Positions 26,971 to 35,846 of a DNA stretch of 64,000 nucleotides are shown one piece after another. Made by a program: the position numbers and the translations under genes. The stretch spans positions 124,001-188,000 of the forward strand of contig JBAZWV010000002.1 in the NCBI GenBank assembly GCA_041660225.1, in the 5' to 3' direction. Within the stretch, counting starts at the first letter, position 1, and every line of letters starts with the position of its first letter. The notes below the pieces were generated by a model. That model was not told where the DNA came from. It saw only the letters and a program-made list of their open reading frames with translations, and searched no databases. This DNA comes from JBAZWV01 sp041660225. GTDB taxonomy: Bacteria > Patescibacteriota > Patescibacteriia > 2-12-FULL-60-25.

Positions 26971-26987
26971 TGGATTACGTCACTTTT

Positions 26988-28646
26988 TTATTCCACTCGT
27001 CCCTTTCCTCTGGCTTGAATATCATCAATCAAATTCGCGTCTTCACTTCCGTCACTCGCTTCGAGATTCAATTCGGATCGTACTTCGATCGCATTCGCCG
27101 TACTTGATCTCACGAGAACCGGAACGGTTCCGCGTTGGTCCCCTGTTGGTTTAAATAAAACTTCGAACGCAAACGTCACCGGATCATGCCCTGTTGTGGG
27201 AAGAGATGGAATCGTCCATTCGACGCTTGCTCCGCTACCGATAAAATCACCCGGGATGATAGAAGCGTATCGACCGGTTGCTCGTACGTTCGGACCCAAC
27301 TCGCCGCGCAGAACGAGATCTTTCAAATCTGCATCCGTTGGTCCCACCGTCCAAACGATCCAATAGCTCGTCGTCTCGCCGACGAGGGGAGGGATGGGTC
27401 CGATTCCAAGCTGATCTCCGGACGGACCGAAGTATCGGGCGGCGGTTGAGAATTGAAAATTCGTTGCCAACAAACCTGTCATTCGTTTTCCAAAGACCGT
27501 TCGGCCGTTACGGATTTCGTACGGCACAGCCCACCACACGGTGTCGGTTGTACGGATATCAGATCGGAGCGGGATGTGAACGATCCCGTTTCCCGAAGCA
27601 AGATCGTAGGATCGGCCCACATCATGCGTCGTTGTCGCTTGAAGCGCATGGAACACCAGAAGCTTCGCCGGACGTTCCGCCTCGTATGAAATGTCGGTTG
27701 ATCGTGATCCCGGTGTAGATAGCAAGGGTTCGTCAATCTTCACCGCAACGGGATCCGCCGCCACATCAACAGTCAGTGTCTGACGTGAAACGGCAAGCGA
27801 CCCATCCTGGACCTCCCATGTATATTCAAGTCGCCCGTGTGCAGTCGGATCTACGTCGAGCCAAAAGAGATGACGTTCACCGGGAGCAAGATTACCGAGC
27901 ACGTATTCATCCGACGCGCCGAATCCCGAGGACGTTGCGTTATTCTTTGCGAGCAAGCGAACGATGACAGCCGTCGCGGTCAGCGTGCTCCGATTAGAAA
28001 TCGCAATCGGGATCGATCCGCCAGGCTCAACGGCATGAACCGGAAGCGCGGGCTCTGCCGTCAGTGCGCTTGAAGCGACGAAAAGCGTATCCGTACCGGT
28101 AAAACTCTTTGCATCGAAGCGCGTCCCTTCGCGTACCAAAAATCCGATGGGAACCTTGGTTTGCGGTACGGCACGAATGCGGACAAAAATCCGCGAAACC
28201 GCATCGCTTCCTGGAGCAACGCGATCCAACCGTACGGTTCCATTCGTCATTGCCGGTTCTGCGCGCACGACTTCAACGGACGGTGGCAACTGCCATGTCA
28301 CGCGCACATCTTCGTGGAGTGCACCGTCCGCGGATCGCACCACCGCTTCGAGGGGAGTGAGTGCTTCGGCGACAATCTCTCCACGACGAAGCGTCAGATC
28401 AACGCCAGGGGCGGGATCAAATACGCGTGTAAAAAAAGCGATGTTCAATACCAATAATCCCATCGCAAGGACGAGAAGCGCGAGATCAAACGTAAAAACG
28501 GCACGCGCCAAACGATACCGGCCTCGATATCGCTCTTCGTAGCGTTTGCGCACGTGAGACGTGATTGCACGAGCCGGCGTAAGCGCGACATTTGCGGTAT
28601 GACGCGAGACATTGCTCTTTCCTATGCTAGAAGTTTTTTTGTTCAT
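26988..28646 (-). CDS. Single-pass membrane protein with extracytoplasmic beta-sandwich domains, function unknown
   Basis: 552 residues. The basic N-terminus (1-48) is cytosolic, one membrane helix spans about 51-73 and the remaining 480 residues face outward. They read as four or five beta-sandwich (CARDB/DUF11-like) units, e.g. EALTPLEAVVRSADGALHEDVRVTWQLP and LPVHAVEPGGSIPIAISNRSTLTATAVIVRLLAKN. A short charged tail ends the protein. No catalytic motif is evident. Three bases separate it from the upstream GHL15-like gene. A structural or adhesive role at the cell surface is plausible but not shown. Confidence 0.72.
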   Translation of the reverse strand: MNKKTSSIGKSNVSRHTANVALTPARAITSHVRKRYEERYRGRYRLARAVFTFDLALLVLAMGLLVLNIAFFTRVFDPAPGVDLTLRRGEIVAEALTPLEAVVRSADGALHEDVRVTWQLPPSVEVVRAEPAMTNGTVRLDRVAPGSDAVSRIFVRIRAVPQTKVPIGFLVREGTRFDAKSFTGTDTLFVASSALTAEPALPVHAVEPGGSIPIAISNRSTLTATAVIVRLLAKNNATSSGFGASDEYVLGNLAPGERHLFWLDVDPTAHGRLEYTWEVQDGSLAVSRQTLTVDVAADPVAVKIDEPLLSTPGSRSTDISYEAERPAKLLVFHALQATTTHDVGRSYDLASGNGIVHIPLRSDIRTTDTVWWAVPYEIRNGRTVFGKRMTGLLATNFQFSTAARYFGPSGDQLGIGPIPPLVGETTSYWIVWTVGPTDADLKDLVLRGELGPNVRATGRYASIIPGDFIGSGASVEWTIPSLPTTGHDPVTFAFEVLFKPTGDQRGTVPVLVRSSTANAIEVRSELNLEASDGSEDANLIDDIQARGKGRVE

Positions 28647-28649
28647 ACA

Positions 28650-30671
28650 CTAAAACGGATTTGTTCCGCCAACAACAATTTCGGCTTTCCCGTCCGCATT
28701 CGTATCCGCAGCGGTCACCGTGAGGCCGCCTAACAACGGTTTGGTTCCAAGAAAAAATTCTCTCTGCAGCGTACCGCGAAAATCGAAGATACGCACTCTT
28801 GGAATCGCACCCTCGCCCGAACCGGCAATAATCTCTGCGTTGCCGTCACCGTCGAGATCTCCAAGTGCGATCGATACTCCACCGCGTTCGCTTTCGTTAA
28901 ATGCGAAGAAGCTACCGCCCCACGGCTTTCCGTCCGTTTTCCAAATCCGTACGTGCGGACCGCCTCCGGGACCTGCCGCCGTCACGACTTCGCGAAGTCC
29001 GTCACCGTCGAGATCACCGATGGCGACACGCGCACCACCGGCGAAATTGGGATTGTATGCGACCCAACGCGACAGCTCTTTTCCGTCACGCGTGTATATC
29101 CGGACGTCTGCTGGCTTCGCCTTATCACGACCGACGATAATTTCGAGTGGCTTATCACGATTCACATTTCCGACAGCGATCGTCATCGCGCCTTTATACG
29201 CTGCGCCGAAAGGACGGAACGCGACACGTTTCGAACCGGTACGAATCACAACTTCTCCTTGATACGTCGTGATCACCGAGTCCGTTCCTGTTTGATCGAT
29301 ATCAGAAAGGACCGTTTGTGCGCCGCTGGGGGCATCGTCGCGCTGTGCAAAAAATCCGTTCCGCTGCTGCACGCCGTCTGCGCCATAAATACGCACGAAC
29401 GAACCGTTCACAAACGAGCCGCCTCGCACATCCGTTGCATCGGAGCGTCCCAGCAGAATAAGTCCGTCTTGCGGCGGAAGATCCAGCGTGCGGATAAGCG
29501 CGCCGCTGTTTGTCCGCGCATCCTGCGTCCCACGAATTTTTTCGAACGCACTTGCGAGCGTCACTTTCTGCGTGAGGTTCGTGCTGTTCACGAGCGCAAC
29601 ACCACGCTCAAACTCGCGCGCCCACACACCCGCCGTAACGCCGCTGCCAGATCCAACGAGCCTTCGAGATGCCCGCAGGGGAGCCCCAAGCACGTTGTCA
29701 TATTCGTCATACCACCACGCGCGTGAATGACCACGGTCTCCCGCATCAAAGGAATAGAATCCATCACCAAGGAGAGCGCTGGTAAGACCATAACGCATCA
29801 AACGATAATCCGTGGGCGTTTCGTGATTATCGGTATTCGTGTTGTAGGCCGTGATCACCGGACGGATATTCTTCGTGATCGTCGTCTGAAATTCGCTTTG
29901 CGGCGCCGCCCAACCATAGCGTGGAAAATTTTCGAATAACACACCGTTCACCTGCGACGAATAGGCCGAACTGCTATTCACCATGATCAACCGCTCCGGC
30001 CCAACAGCGCCGCGCATGTTTTTAAGAAGACGCGACATTCCCGCACGCCACGCCGTATTCACCTCAGCAGATGCGTTCGCGTTCCCGTTTCCATCCGGAT
30101 CGATATCTGCTCCAAAAAAAGAAATCACATCGCTGTATGCGGCATCAAGGAACACGCCGTCCCACAAACCCGTCGACATCATTTCGTCACGCACGAAATC
30201 CGGCAGCGTATCTGCCCATCGTTTTCCATTCGTGGTTGGACCGAGATCCGTCGCATTCATGAGATGCGCTCCGGGCCACCACGTTTTTCGTGCGCCGTTT
30301 GCGGAGTGCATGTACATCGCTTCAGGAACGCGTGACGCGAGTCTCGCTCCCGGCGATGTCGGATCGCCCTGACCGCGGGCAACGGCAAGCTCACCAGCGC
30401 TGATATACGCGATGATCTTGATATTCGGATTTGCCTGTCGAATGGCGCGAATTTTTTCGGGAAACGACCACGCGATATCCATGTCGAGAACGAGCAGATC
30501 CCAACGGGAGAGAAGCGGAAGATCCGCGTCCTTGATCTGCCAATCAAGATACAAATTCAAAAGTTTTGGCGCTGTTTGGGATCCTCTCGAAGCAAAAAGC
30601 GGCGCTGGAAACAGGCTCGCGATCAGAGCCGCAAGCAGTGTCCACGCCGCAATTCCACGACGCATCGTCAT
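28650..30671 (-). CDS. Secreted putative glycoside hydrolase (GHL15-like) with FG-GAP/VCBS repeats
   Basis: 673 residues from ATG 30671. A signal peptide (MTMRRGIAAWTLLAALIASLFPAPLFAS) leads to a TIM-barrel-like domain at about 35-340: LYLDWQIKDADLPLLSRWD, IIAYISAGE, GLWDGVFLDAAY and MVNSSSAY, as in the putative glycosyl hydrolase family GHL15. Residues about 440-673 carry FG-GAP-type calcium-binding blades (GDLDGDGLREVVTAAGPGG, ALGDLDGDGNAEIIAGSG). The start is set by a promoter overlapping the longer frame. Probable role: extracellular carbohydrate cleavage or binding, perhaps on a host or on the cell's own glycan. Catalytic acids were not assigned. Confidence 0.78.
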   Translation of the reverse strand: MTMRRGIAAWTLLAALIASLFPAPLFASRGSQTAPKLLNLYLDWQIKDADLPLLSRWDLLVLDMDIAWSFPEKIRAIRQANPNIKIIAYISAGELAVARGQGDPTSPGARLASRVPEAMYMHSANGARKTWWPGAHLMNATDLGPTTNGKRWADTLPDFVRDEMMSTGLWDGVFLDAAYSDVISFFGADIDPDGNGNANASAEVNTAWRAGMSRLLKNMRGAVGPERLIMVNSSSAYSSQVNGVLFENFPRYGWAAPQSEFQTTITKNIRPVITAYNTNTDNHETPTDYRLMRYGLTSALLGDGFYSFDAGDRGHSRAWWYDEYDNVLGAPLRASRRLVGSGSGVTAGVWAREFERGVALVNSTNLTQKVTLASAFEKIRGTQDARTNSGALIRTLDLPPQDGLILLGRSDATDVRGGSFVNGSFVRIYGADGVQQRNGFFAQRDDAPSGAQTVLSDIDQTGTDSVITTYQGEVVIRTGSKRVAFRPFGAAYKGAMTIAVGNVNRDKPLEIIVGRDKAKPADVRIYTRDGKELSRWVAYNPNFAGGARVAIGDLDGDGLREVVTAAGPGGGPHVRIWKTDGKPWGGSFFAFNESERGGVSIALGDLDGDGNAEIIAGSGEGAIPRVRIFDFRGTLQREFFLGTKPLLGGLTVTAADTNADGKAEIVVGGTNPF

Positions 30672-30678
30672 TGCGCTA

Positions 30679-30707
30679 TGTATAGCGGATTTGACGCTAT
30701 TCGTCAA
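30679..30707 (-). promoter_or_regulatory. Promoter TTGACG-17-TATACA of the GHL15-like gene (leaderless)
   Basis: The -35 is 30702-30707 and the -10 is 30679-30684 on the minus strand. Seven bases separate the -10 from the ATG at 30671. It overlaps the longer possible reading frame starting at 30707, arguing against that start. Confidence 0.7.
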
Positions 30708-30710
30708 AAC

Positions 30711-30742
30711 AAAACCCCACCCTTCATGAAGGGTGGGGTTTT
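30711..30742. terminator. Perfect palindromic terminator
   Basis: AAAACCCCACCCTT (30711-30724), CATG, then AAGGGTGGGGTTTT to 30742: a 32-base perfect palindrome with A/T flanks, functional on either strand. It ends the transcript of the minus-strand surface protein that stops at 30755. Confidence 0.9.
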
Positions 30743-30754
30743 CACTTTTTTCTT

Positions 30755-32848
30755 TTACATTTTCAGACTATCTGTCGGAACCGCGACGGATGCTTCAACC
30801 TGGGCTGGATTGAAGTCCGCAATAGAGGAAATATCCGCACCAAAAGAATAATTCGAGTAGAAGGCGTCAGAGATATCATCGATGTTCTGATTCCACATCG
30901 TGCCGTACAACTCGACGGCTGCAGCTTCTGTCTTGACCCAACGAAGGATCCCGCCTTTACTGACCGCGTAGACCTTGGCATCGGTGGTGAATTTCACCAT
31001 TTTCTTGCCAGGCTTATACGTGACGTTGTTGCCAAGTGGAATTGAAGCGAGCTGCGTCGCACCGATAATCTGTACGCCATCGAATGAGCTGTACCAAGTA
31101 AAATAGACGCGATTGTTCGGGAAGGCGTGGCGCTTTCCGTCTGCACCGATGTAATACACAGCGCTATCGATCTGCGTATTCGGATCCTTGTCATCCGGAA
31201 GTTTTACAAGCGCGTGAATCGAGAGCCCGAGGCTTGCAATATTCTGCGTGTAGGTTTGGAATTGCGTCTGGATCGGAGCAATCGCCTGCGTTCCTGCAGA
31301 ACCGAGACCGCCTCCACCGCTGCTTGATCCGCTGGCTGCCGCAGACACGTAGCTGAGCGCCGCTGTATCCGACGTGACGTCGGCAGAGTCCTGGTTATCC
31401 GTATATTGCGATGTCGCGACACCGGTAGCGCTGATTTCGAGTTGACTGTTGCCCGTTGATACGAACGAGGAATTCACGAGCGCGAGGCTGCCCCGAAAAA
31501 TACCCGTTGCGGCGCCCGTCTCCGTGAGCGTCAGCGCTTCGCTGTCGCTTCCGCCGCTGGAATCTACGTTCAACGAAACACTCATGGTTTCAACCGCTGT
31601 TCCATCAAGGTTGCGGTTTCCGTCTTCCACGGTGATATAGACGCTATCTCCGGTGGTAAACGTCGCCGTCTGCGTTCCGCTTGAATTGGTAAGAAGTGCG
31701 GATTCCGCGGTGTGCTTAATAACGCCGGCTCCCAAAACGATCGTTCCCGTATTCGTGATCGTTGAGACTGCCTGCCACGTTCCAGGAGCAACGTGAACCG
31801 TTCCCGAGTTGGTGAATGCTCCGGTCGTTGTCGCCGTACCGGATCCGACGTCAAATGTTCCCGTATTTCCGTAGGTGCTGCTGAAAAGAATGTTCCCGGA
31901 AATTGTTCCGATGCTTCCATCCGATGTTACGGCTCCCGTAAACGTGAGCACACCCGTTGTTGACGTTACAACCGTTGTACCGCCAATCGTAGACGCTCCC
32001 GTAATTGTCACGGCAAGTGCAGCCGACGAAATCGTTCCGGCATTCGCGGTGACGAGCGTACTCGTGACCGTCACGGCGTTCGTGATAAATGTTGCCGTTC
32101 CTCCCGTTTTAATGGAAGCGAGATTATAGAAGGCAGAACCCGTAATAGATTGATCTCCGCTCCCTGTGAGTCTAAACGTTCCGGTGTTTACGCTGTATGT
32201 TCCGCTGTTCGTGAAGTTGGAACCGACCGAAAGCGTGCCCGTCATCGTTCCGATCGTTCCGGAGTTCGTAAGAATTCCTGTTGTCGTCGCCGAACCCGAA
32301 CCGATATTGAAGATACCCGCGTTTGTAAATGCGGCGCTGAATAACGTGTTGCCAGAATTATTTGAAACGCGTCCGGTCGCCGTCGTGCTGGCTGATCCCG
32401 AAAATGTCAGCGTTCCGCTCGTAGAGGATACGGAGCCTGCGATCGTACTCGTAGACGTGATCGTGATGGAACCGCTCGTAGACGTCACCGCACCGCCCGC
32501 ACTCACGTCGAGCGTGGAGGATGCGGAGAGCGTACTGTCCATGAGGTTCAAATTTCCCGTGCTGGATACCGAGCTAATCGTAATCGTGAGTCCCGTTGCG
32601 ATTGTCGTTGTATTTCCCGGAATAATGACGCGATCACCGTTGGTCGGAACCTGCGCGCACGACCAGTTGGCGGCGGTATTAAAATCCTGTGCCGTGGCTC
32701 CACCGGCGCTCGCAAACGTACACGTGAGCGCGGATGTTGGGCGCGCCATCAAGACGAAGGCGATCAAGGCGCTAAGAAAAACGATTGCGCTCATCGCGAA
32801 ATATTTTCCCGTGAGACGTACGTAAAAATTCTCCTCCGTGTTTGTCAT
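30755..32848 (-). CDS. Secreted repeat-rich surface protein with C-terminal YVFPN domain
   Basis: About 697 residues from ATG 32848 (a TTG at 32869 preceded by AAGGAG is an alternative). A signal anchor or peptide near residues 17-41 ends in PTSA. SCAQVPTNGDRVIIPGNTTTI begins a long Ser/Thr/Gly/Ala/Val parallel-beta-type repeat region with many STSG and TNSGTIG units (to about 370). A beta-sandwich follows (VYITVEDGNRNLDGTAVETM). The C-terminus, about 564-670, carries VYYIGADGKRHAFPN, YFTWYSSFDGVQ, KPGKKMVKF, VYAVSKGGILRWVKTE and DISDAFYSNY, closely matching the N-terminal domain of the giant surface protein. A shared docking or lattice domain is inferred. Confidence 0.78.
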   Translation of the reverse strand: MTNTEENFYVRLTGKYFAMSAIVFLSALIAFVLMARPTSALTCTFASAGGATAQDFNTAANWSCAQVPTNGDRVIIPGNTTTIATGLTITISSVSSTGNLNLMDSTLSASSTLDVSAGGAVTSTSGSITITSTSTIAGSVSSTSGTLTFSGSASTTATGRVSNNSGNTLFSAAFTNAGIFNIGSGSATTTGILTNSGTIGTMTGTLSVGSNFTNSGTYSVNTGTFRLTGSGDQSITGSAFYNLASIKTGGTATFITNAVTVTSTLVTANAGTISSAALAVTITGASTIGGTTVVTSTTGVLTFTGAVTSDGSIGTISGNILFSSTYGNTGTFDVGSGTATTTGAFTNSGTVHVAPGTWQAVSTITNTGTIVLGAGVIKHTAESALLTNSSGTQTATFTTGDSVYITVEDGNRNLDGTAVETMSVSLNVDSSGGSDSEALTLTETGAATGIFRGSLALVNSSFVSTGNSQLEISATGVATSQYTDNQDSADVTSDTAALSYVSAAASGSSSGGGGLGSAGTQAIAPIQTQFQTYTQNIASLGLSIHALVKLPDDKDPNTQIDSAVYYIGADGKRHAFPNNRVYFTWYSSFDGVQIIGATQLASIPLGNNVTYKPGKKMVKFTTDAKVYAVSKGGILRWVKTEAAAVELYGTMWNQNIDDISDAFYSNYSFGADISSIADFNPAQVEASVAVPTDSLKM

Positions 32849-32943
32849 AAAAAAATGATCGATGATCAAAAGCTCCTTATCGGAGCTACTGCGCCGAGTA
32901 TACGCTATACAACATCAAAGAATCATAAAGACTGTGGACAACC

Positions 32944-34167
32944 TTACGTCACAGCGCCTTCATAGATTCCACGAATCATCGCTTCATGCGCGCTCCAATC
33001 AGGGAATGCATCTCGTCCATGCGCGAAACTCGCATCCGCCATCGTCGTTTTTTCTTCTGAAGAAAGAACGCTGAAGCGTTTTAGCGTGGCGTGCCACGCA
33101 TCCGTATCACCACGCGCAACGAGGAATCCGCTTTCTCCGTCTTTCACCATTTCTGGAAGTCCGCCGATGCGCGTTGCAAGCACAGGCAACCCGTATCCAA
33201 GCGCATCAAGTACGGCGAGCGGCAAATTTTCATATCCGATCGGACAGGCAATATAGGCTTCGGCATTTCGATAGAGCTCGACAAGATCATTCCCGCGCTT
33301 GAATCCGACGAGCTCCACATTCGTCATGCGATGCGCGTCGATATACGAACGCAATCGGTCTTCTTCCGGTCCCGTTCCGGCAATCTTGATTGTCACGTCT
33401 GGCGCGCTTCTCGCGGCATGGACAAGTTGTTCGTATCCTTTTTCAGGGGAGAGACGACCGACAGACAACAGATACCCACCGCCACGCACCGCACGCGCAT
33501 CCATGCTCGGAACAGGAGAGTGGACAACGGTAAACTTCGAAGCAGGTTCGCCCCATTCGATCATTTTCTCCGCCATGAAATCAGACGGACAGATGAACGT
33601 GTGCACCGTGCGCTCATACGACTGTTTCACTTTCGTGAATCCCATTTCCGCCGCCGCAAGCATATTGGGAAGAAATCCGCTCGATAAACATCGATGCTTC
33701 ACGGCTTCGAGATAGCGTCCGCCTTTGCAACGTTCGCACGGCGATCCCTCGGTATACATTTTATAATTCGGACACGCGAGTTTCAGATCATGCAGCGTCT
33801 GCACGCAGGGGATACCCGCTTTTCGAATCGGGGAGAGGATCGAACTCGAAAGATGATGATAGATATTATGAAGATGAATGACGTCGGGTTTCACATCGCG
33901 AATCGCTTCTTCCATGGCACGTTTTGCCTCGCGGTTCCAAAAAAACGCGGCGGCTTTGATGATATCCTTCGTCGGTCCCTCGGAATGACCCATCTCGTGG
34001 CGCGCGACGAACCGTGGCGCGTCTTTTGAAGAAAGGTTCGCCGGAGAGCGTGTCGAAAGGACATGGACATCGTGACCGGCTTCACGCTGCACGCGCATCA
34101 ATTCATGCATGTACACTTCGGCACCGCCGTTGAGATCGAAAAATTTGTTGACGTGGAGGATCTTCAT
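32944..34167 (-). CDS. Glycosyltransferase family 4
   Basis: 407 residues. MKILHVNKFFDLNGGAEVYMHEL has the GGAE motif, DVIHLHNIYHHLSSS and TLHDLKLACPNYKMY are typical of capsular GT4 enzymes, and SVGRLSPEKGYEQLV opens the donor-binding domain. CERCKGG in the middle is a Cys pair seen in this subgroup. The N-terminus overlaps the stop of the upstream fusion gene as ATGA (34164-34167). Last gene of a three-gene glycan operon starting at 37258. Confidence 0.9.
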   Translation of the reverse strand: MKILHVNKFFDLNGGAEVYMHELMRVQREAGHDVHVLSTRSPANLSSKDAPRFVARHEMGHSEGPTKDIIKAAAFFWNREAKRAMEEAIRDVKPDVIHLHNIYHHLSSSILSPIRKAGIPCVQTLHDLKLACPNYKMYTEGSPCERCKGGRYLEAVKHRCLSSGFLPNMLAAAEMGFTKVKQSYERTVHTFICPSDFMAEKMIEWGEPASKFTVVHSPVPSMDARAVRGGGYLLSVGRLSPEKGYEQLVHAARSAPDVTIKIAGTGPEEDRLRSYIDAHRMTNVELVGFKRGNDLVELYRNAEAYIACPIGYENLPLAVLDALGYGLPVLATRIGGLPEMVKDGESGFLVARGDTDAWHATLKRFSVLSSEEKTTMADASFAHGRDAFPDWSAHEAMIRGIYEGAVT

Positions 34168-35846
34168 GTCTTCAAGAGTTCACGATACACGTCCGCATAC
34201 GCGTGCACCATCCGCGGCAATGCGGCGTCTGCGTGGATCCGCGGAACGGCGCGAGCGGCGCGTGTCACGGCAGAAGCGGAATGATCGATTATATCGACGA
34301 TTGCATGAGACCACGCAGGAACATCGCCGGCTGTAACGAACGAAACTTCCGTGCGTCGTAAAACGTCTTGTAGGGGAGGGAGGTCTGAAGCGATAACCGG
34401 AAGTCCTGCAGCAGCGGCTTCAAGAACGGCATTCCCTAATCCTTCCCAGCGCGACGGAAAACAAAACACATCTGCGCGCGCGAGCAATTCCGGTACATCG
34501 TGCCGGATCCCCAACCACTCCACTCTCGAAGCGATACCCAGACGATCTGCAAGCGCGCGAAGCTCCGTTTCAAGCGGCCCGTACCCCACAATCGATAATC
34601 GCCACGGACGTTTTACGAGCGCCAGCGCCTTGAGCAACGTCGCGTGATCTTTTTGCGGATACAAACGACCGACGGTGATGAGTCGCGGAACGTCATGAAA
34701 CGGCCGACCACCACGTGGCACAACGCGATCCATATCAATCCCATTCGTGATGACACGAATCTTCGATTCCGGAATCCCGTCTTGCTGCACGCTGACGTCA
34801 CGAACCGTTTTTGAAACCGCGATAATCCGTTTCGTAAAATGAGCGAACACGCGATTCACGAACCGCTTCACGATAGAATAACTTGGATTCACATTGTGTT
34901 CGGTTGAAACGATGATCGGAACTCCAGACATCCATGCAGCGAGTCTCCCCCACGCATCCGCGCCAAACAGATGCGTATGCACGATGTCGGGTCGTTCGAG
35001 CGAGCAAATCCGATAGACATCAATGAGCGTGCTGATACCGAACGGATCGCGACGATGCAACGTACGGACAGGAATTCCGCGCTCACGAAACGCGACATCG
35101 AGATCACCTCCTCCGAAGATACCGACAACGCCCGCATCGATGCGTTCGTCGGGAAGATGTGACGCGAGATCAAGCACGAGTCGTTCCGCTCCGCCCATGC
35201 CAAGCGTCGGCATGAGATGAAGCGCGTACGCATGCGTTGAATCAAACGGTCGCGCTTCGACGACCCATCCATCCGCAAAACGAAGCGGCCACACGGACGC
35301 GAACAACGAACGGGCGCGTCTCAAATCGCGTCGCGTGAGACGGTGACGACTCATCGTCGTCGCTGCATCCATCACGCGCCATTCAGCGGCACGCAATAGC
35401 TCAAAAAAAACGTTCCACGAACGAATCACATCGCGACGTGAAGCCGCAACATACGCGTGTCCATGCACTGCCAAATATGGACGAAGCACCGCGAGTTCGT
35501 TCCGGATATCACCTTCACGCGTCGCATCCACGATGATTGCGTCAAATGACGGATCTTCATGCTGCAATTGTGATTCGGGAATGACCGTCAAGTGTACGCC
35601 CGTTTCTTTCACAGTTTCATGCGCGCGCTTGCGCACAGCATAATCCGCTTCGACGACGATTACGCGATGACCTTCATCCGCAAGCGGAAGTGCATCGCTC
35701 CCCTGTCCCCATCCCATGATTCCGATCGTAAGATCACGGCCGCGCTCCTCATGCATCCGACGAATCGCGCGCAATATAAAATCCAACCGTCGAAGTCCTC
35801 CGGGTTCACGGTGCGCGCTCGTCAATCGATGGATCGAGTCACTCAT
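34164..35846 (-). CDS. Methyltransferase-like domain fused to glycosyltransferase family 4
   Basis: 560 residues. Residues about 1-195 resemble a SAM-dependent methyltransferase or spermidine-synthase-like Rossmann fold: LTIGIMGWGQGSDALPLADEG, VIVVEADYAVRKRA and DAIIVDATREG. The GxGxG motif is degenerate, so activity is uncertain. Residues about 205-560 are a complete GT4: LHLMPTLGMGGAERLVLDLA, TVGRLYPQKDHATLLKALA and SRWEGLGNAVLEAAAAGLP. Fusion of a methyltransferase-like domain to a GT4 suggests coupled transfer and modification, or a regulatory SAM-binding domain. Linked by ATGA overlaps on both sides (35843-35846 and 34164-34167). Confidence 0.82.
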   Translation of the reverse strand: MSDSIHRLTSAHREPGGLRRLDFILRAIRRMHEERGRDLTIGIMGWGQGSDALPLADEGHRVIVVEADYAVRKRAHETVKETGVHLTVIPESQLQHEDPSFDAIIVDATREGDIRNELAVLRPYLAVHGHAYVAASRRDVIRSWNVFFELLRAAEWRVMDAATTMSRHRLTRRDLRRARSLFASVWPLRFADGWVVEARPFDSTHAYALHLMPTLGMGGAERLVLDLASHLPDERIDAGVVGIFGGGDLDVAFRERGIPVRTLHRRDPFGISTLIDVYRICSLERPDIVHTHLFGADAWGRLAAWMSGVPIIVSTEHNVNPSYSIVKRFVNRVFAHFTKRIIAVSKTVRDVSVQQDGIPESKIRVITNGIDMDRVVPRGGRPFHDVPRLITVGRLYPQKDHATLLKALALVKRPWRLSIVGYGPLETELRALADRLGIASRVEWLGIRHDVPELLARADVFCFPSRWEGLGNAVLEAAAAGLPVIASDLPPLQDVLRRTEVSFVTAGDVPAWSHAIVDIIDHSASAVTRAARAVPRIHADAALPRMVHAYADVYRELLKT

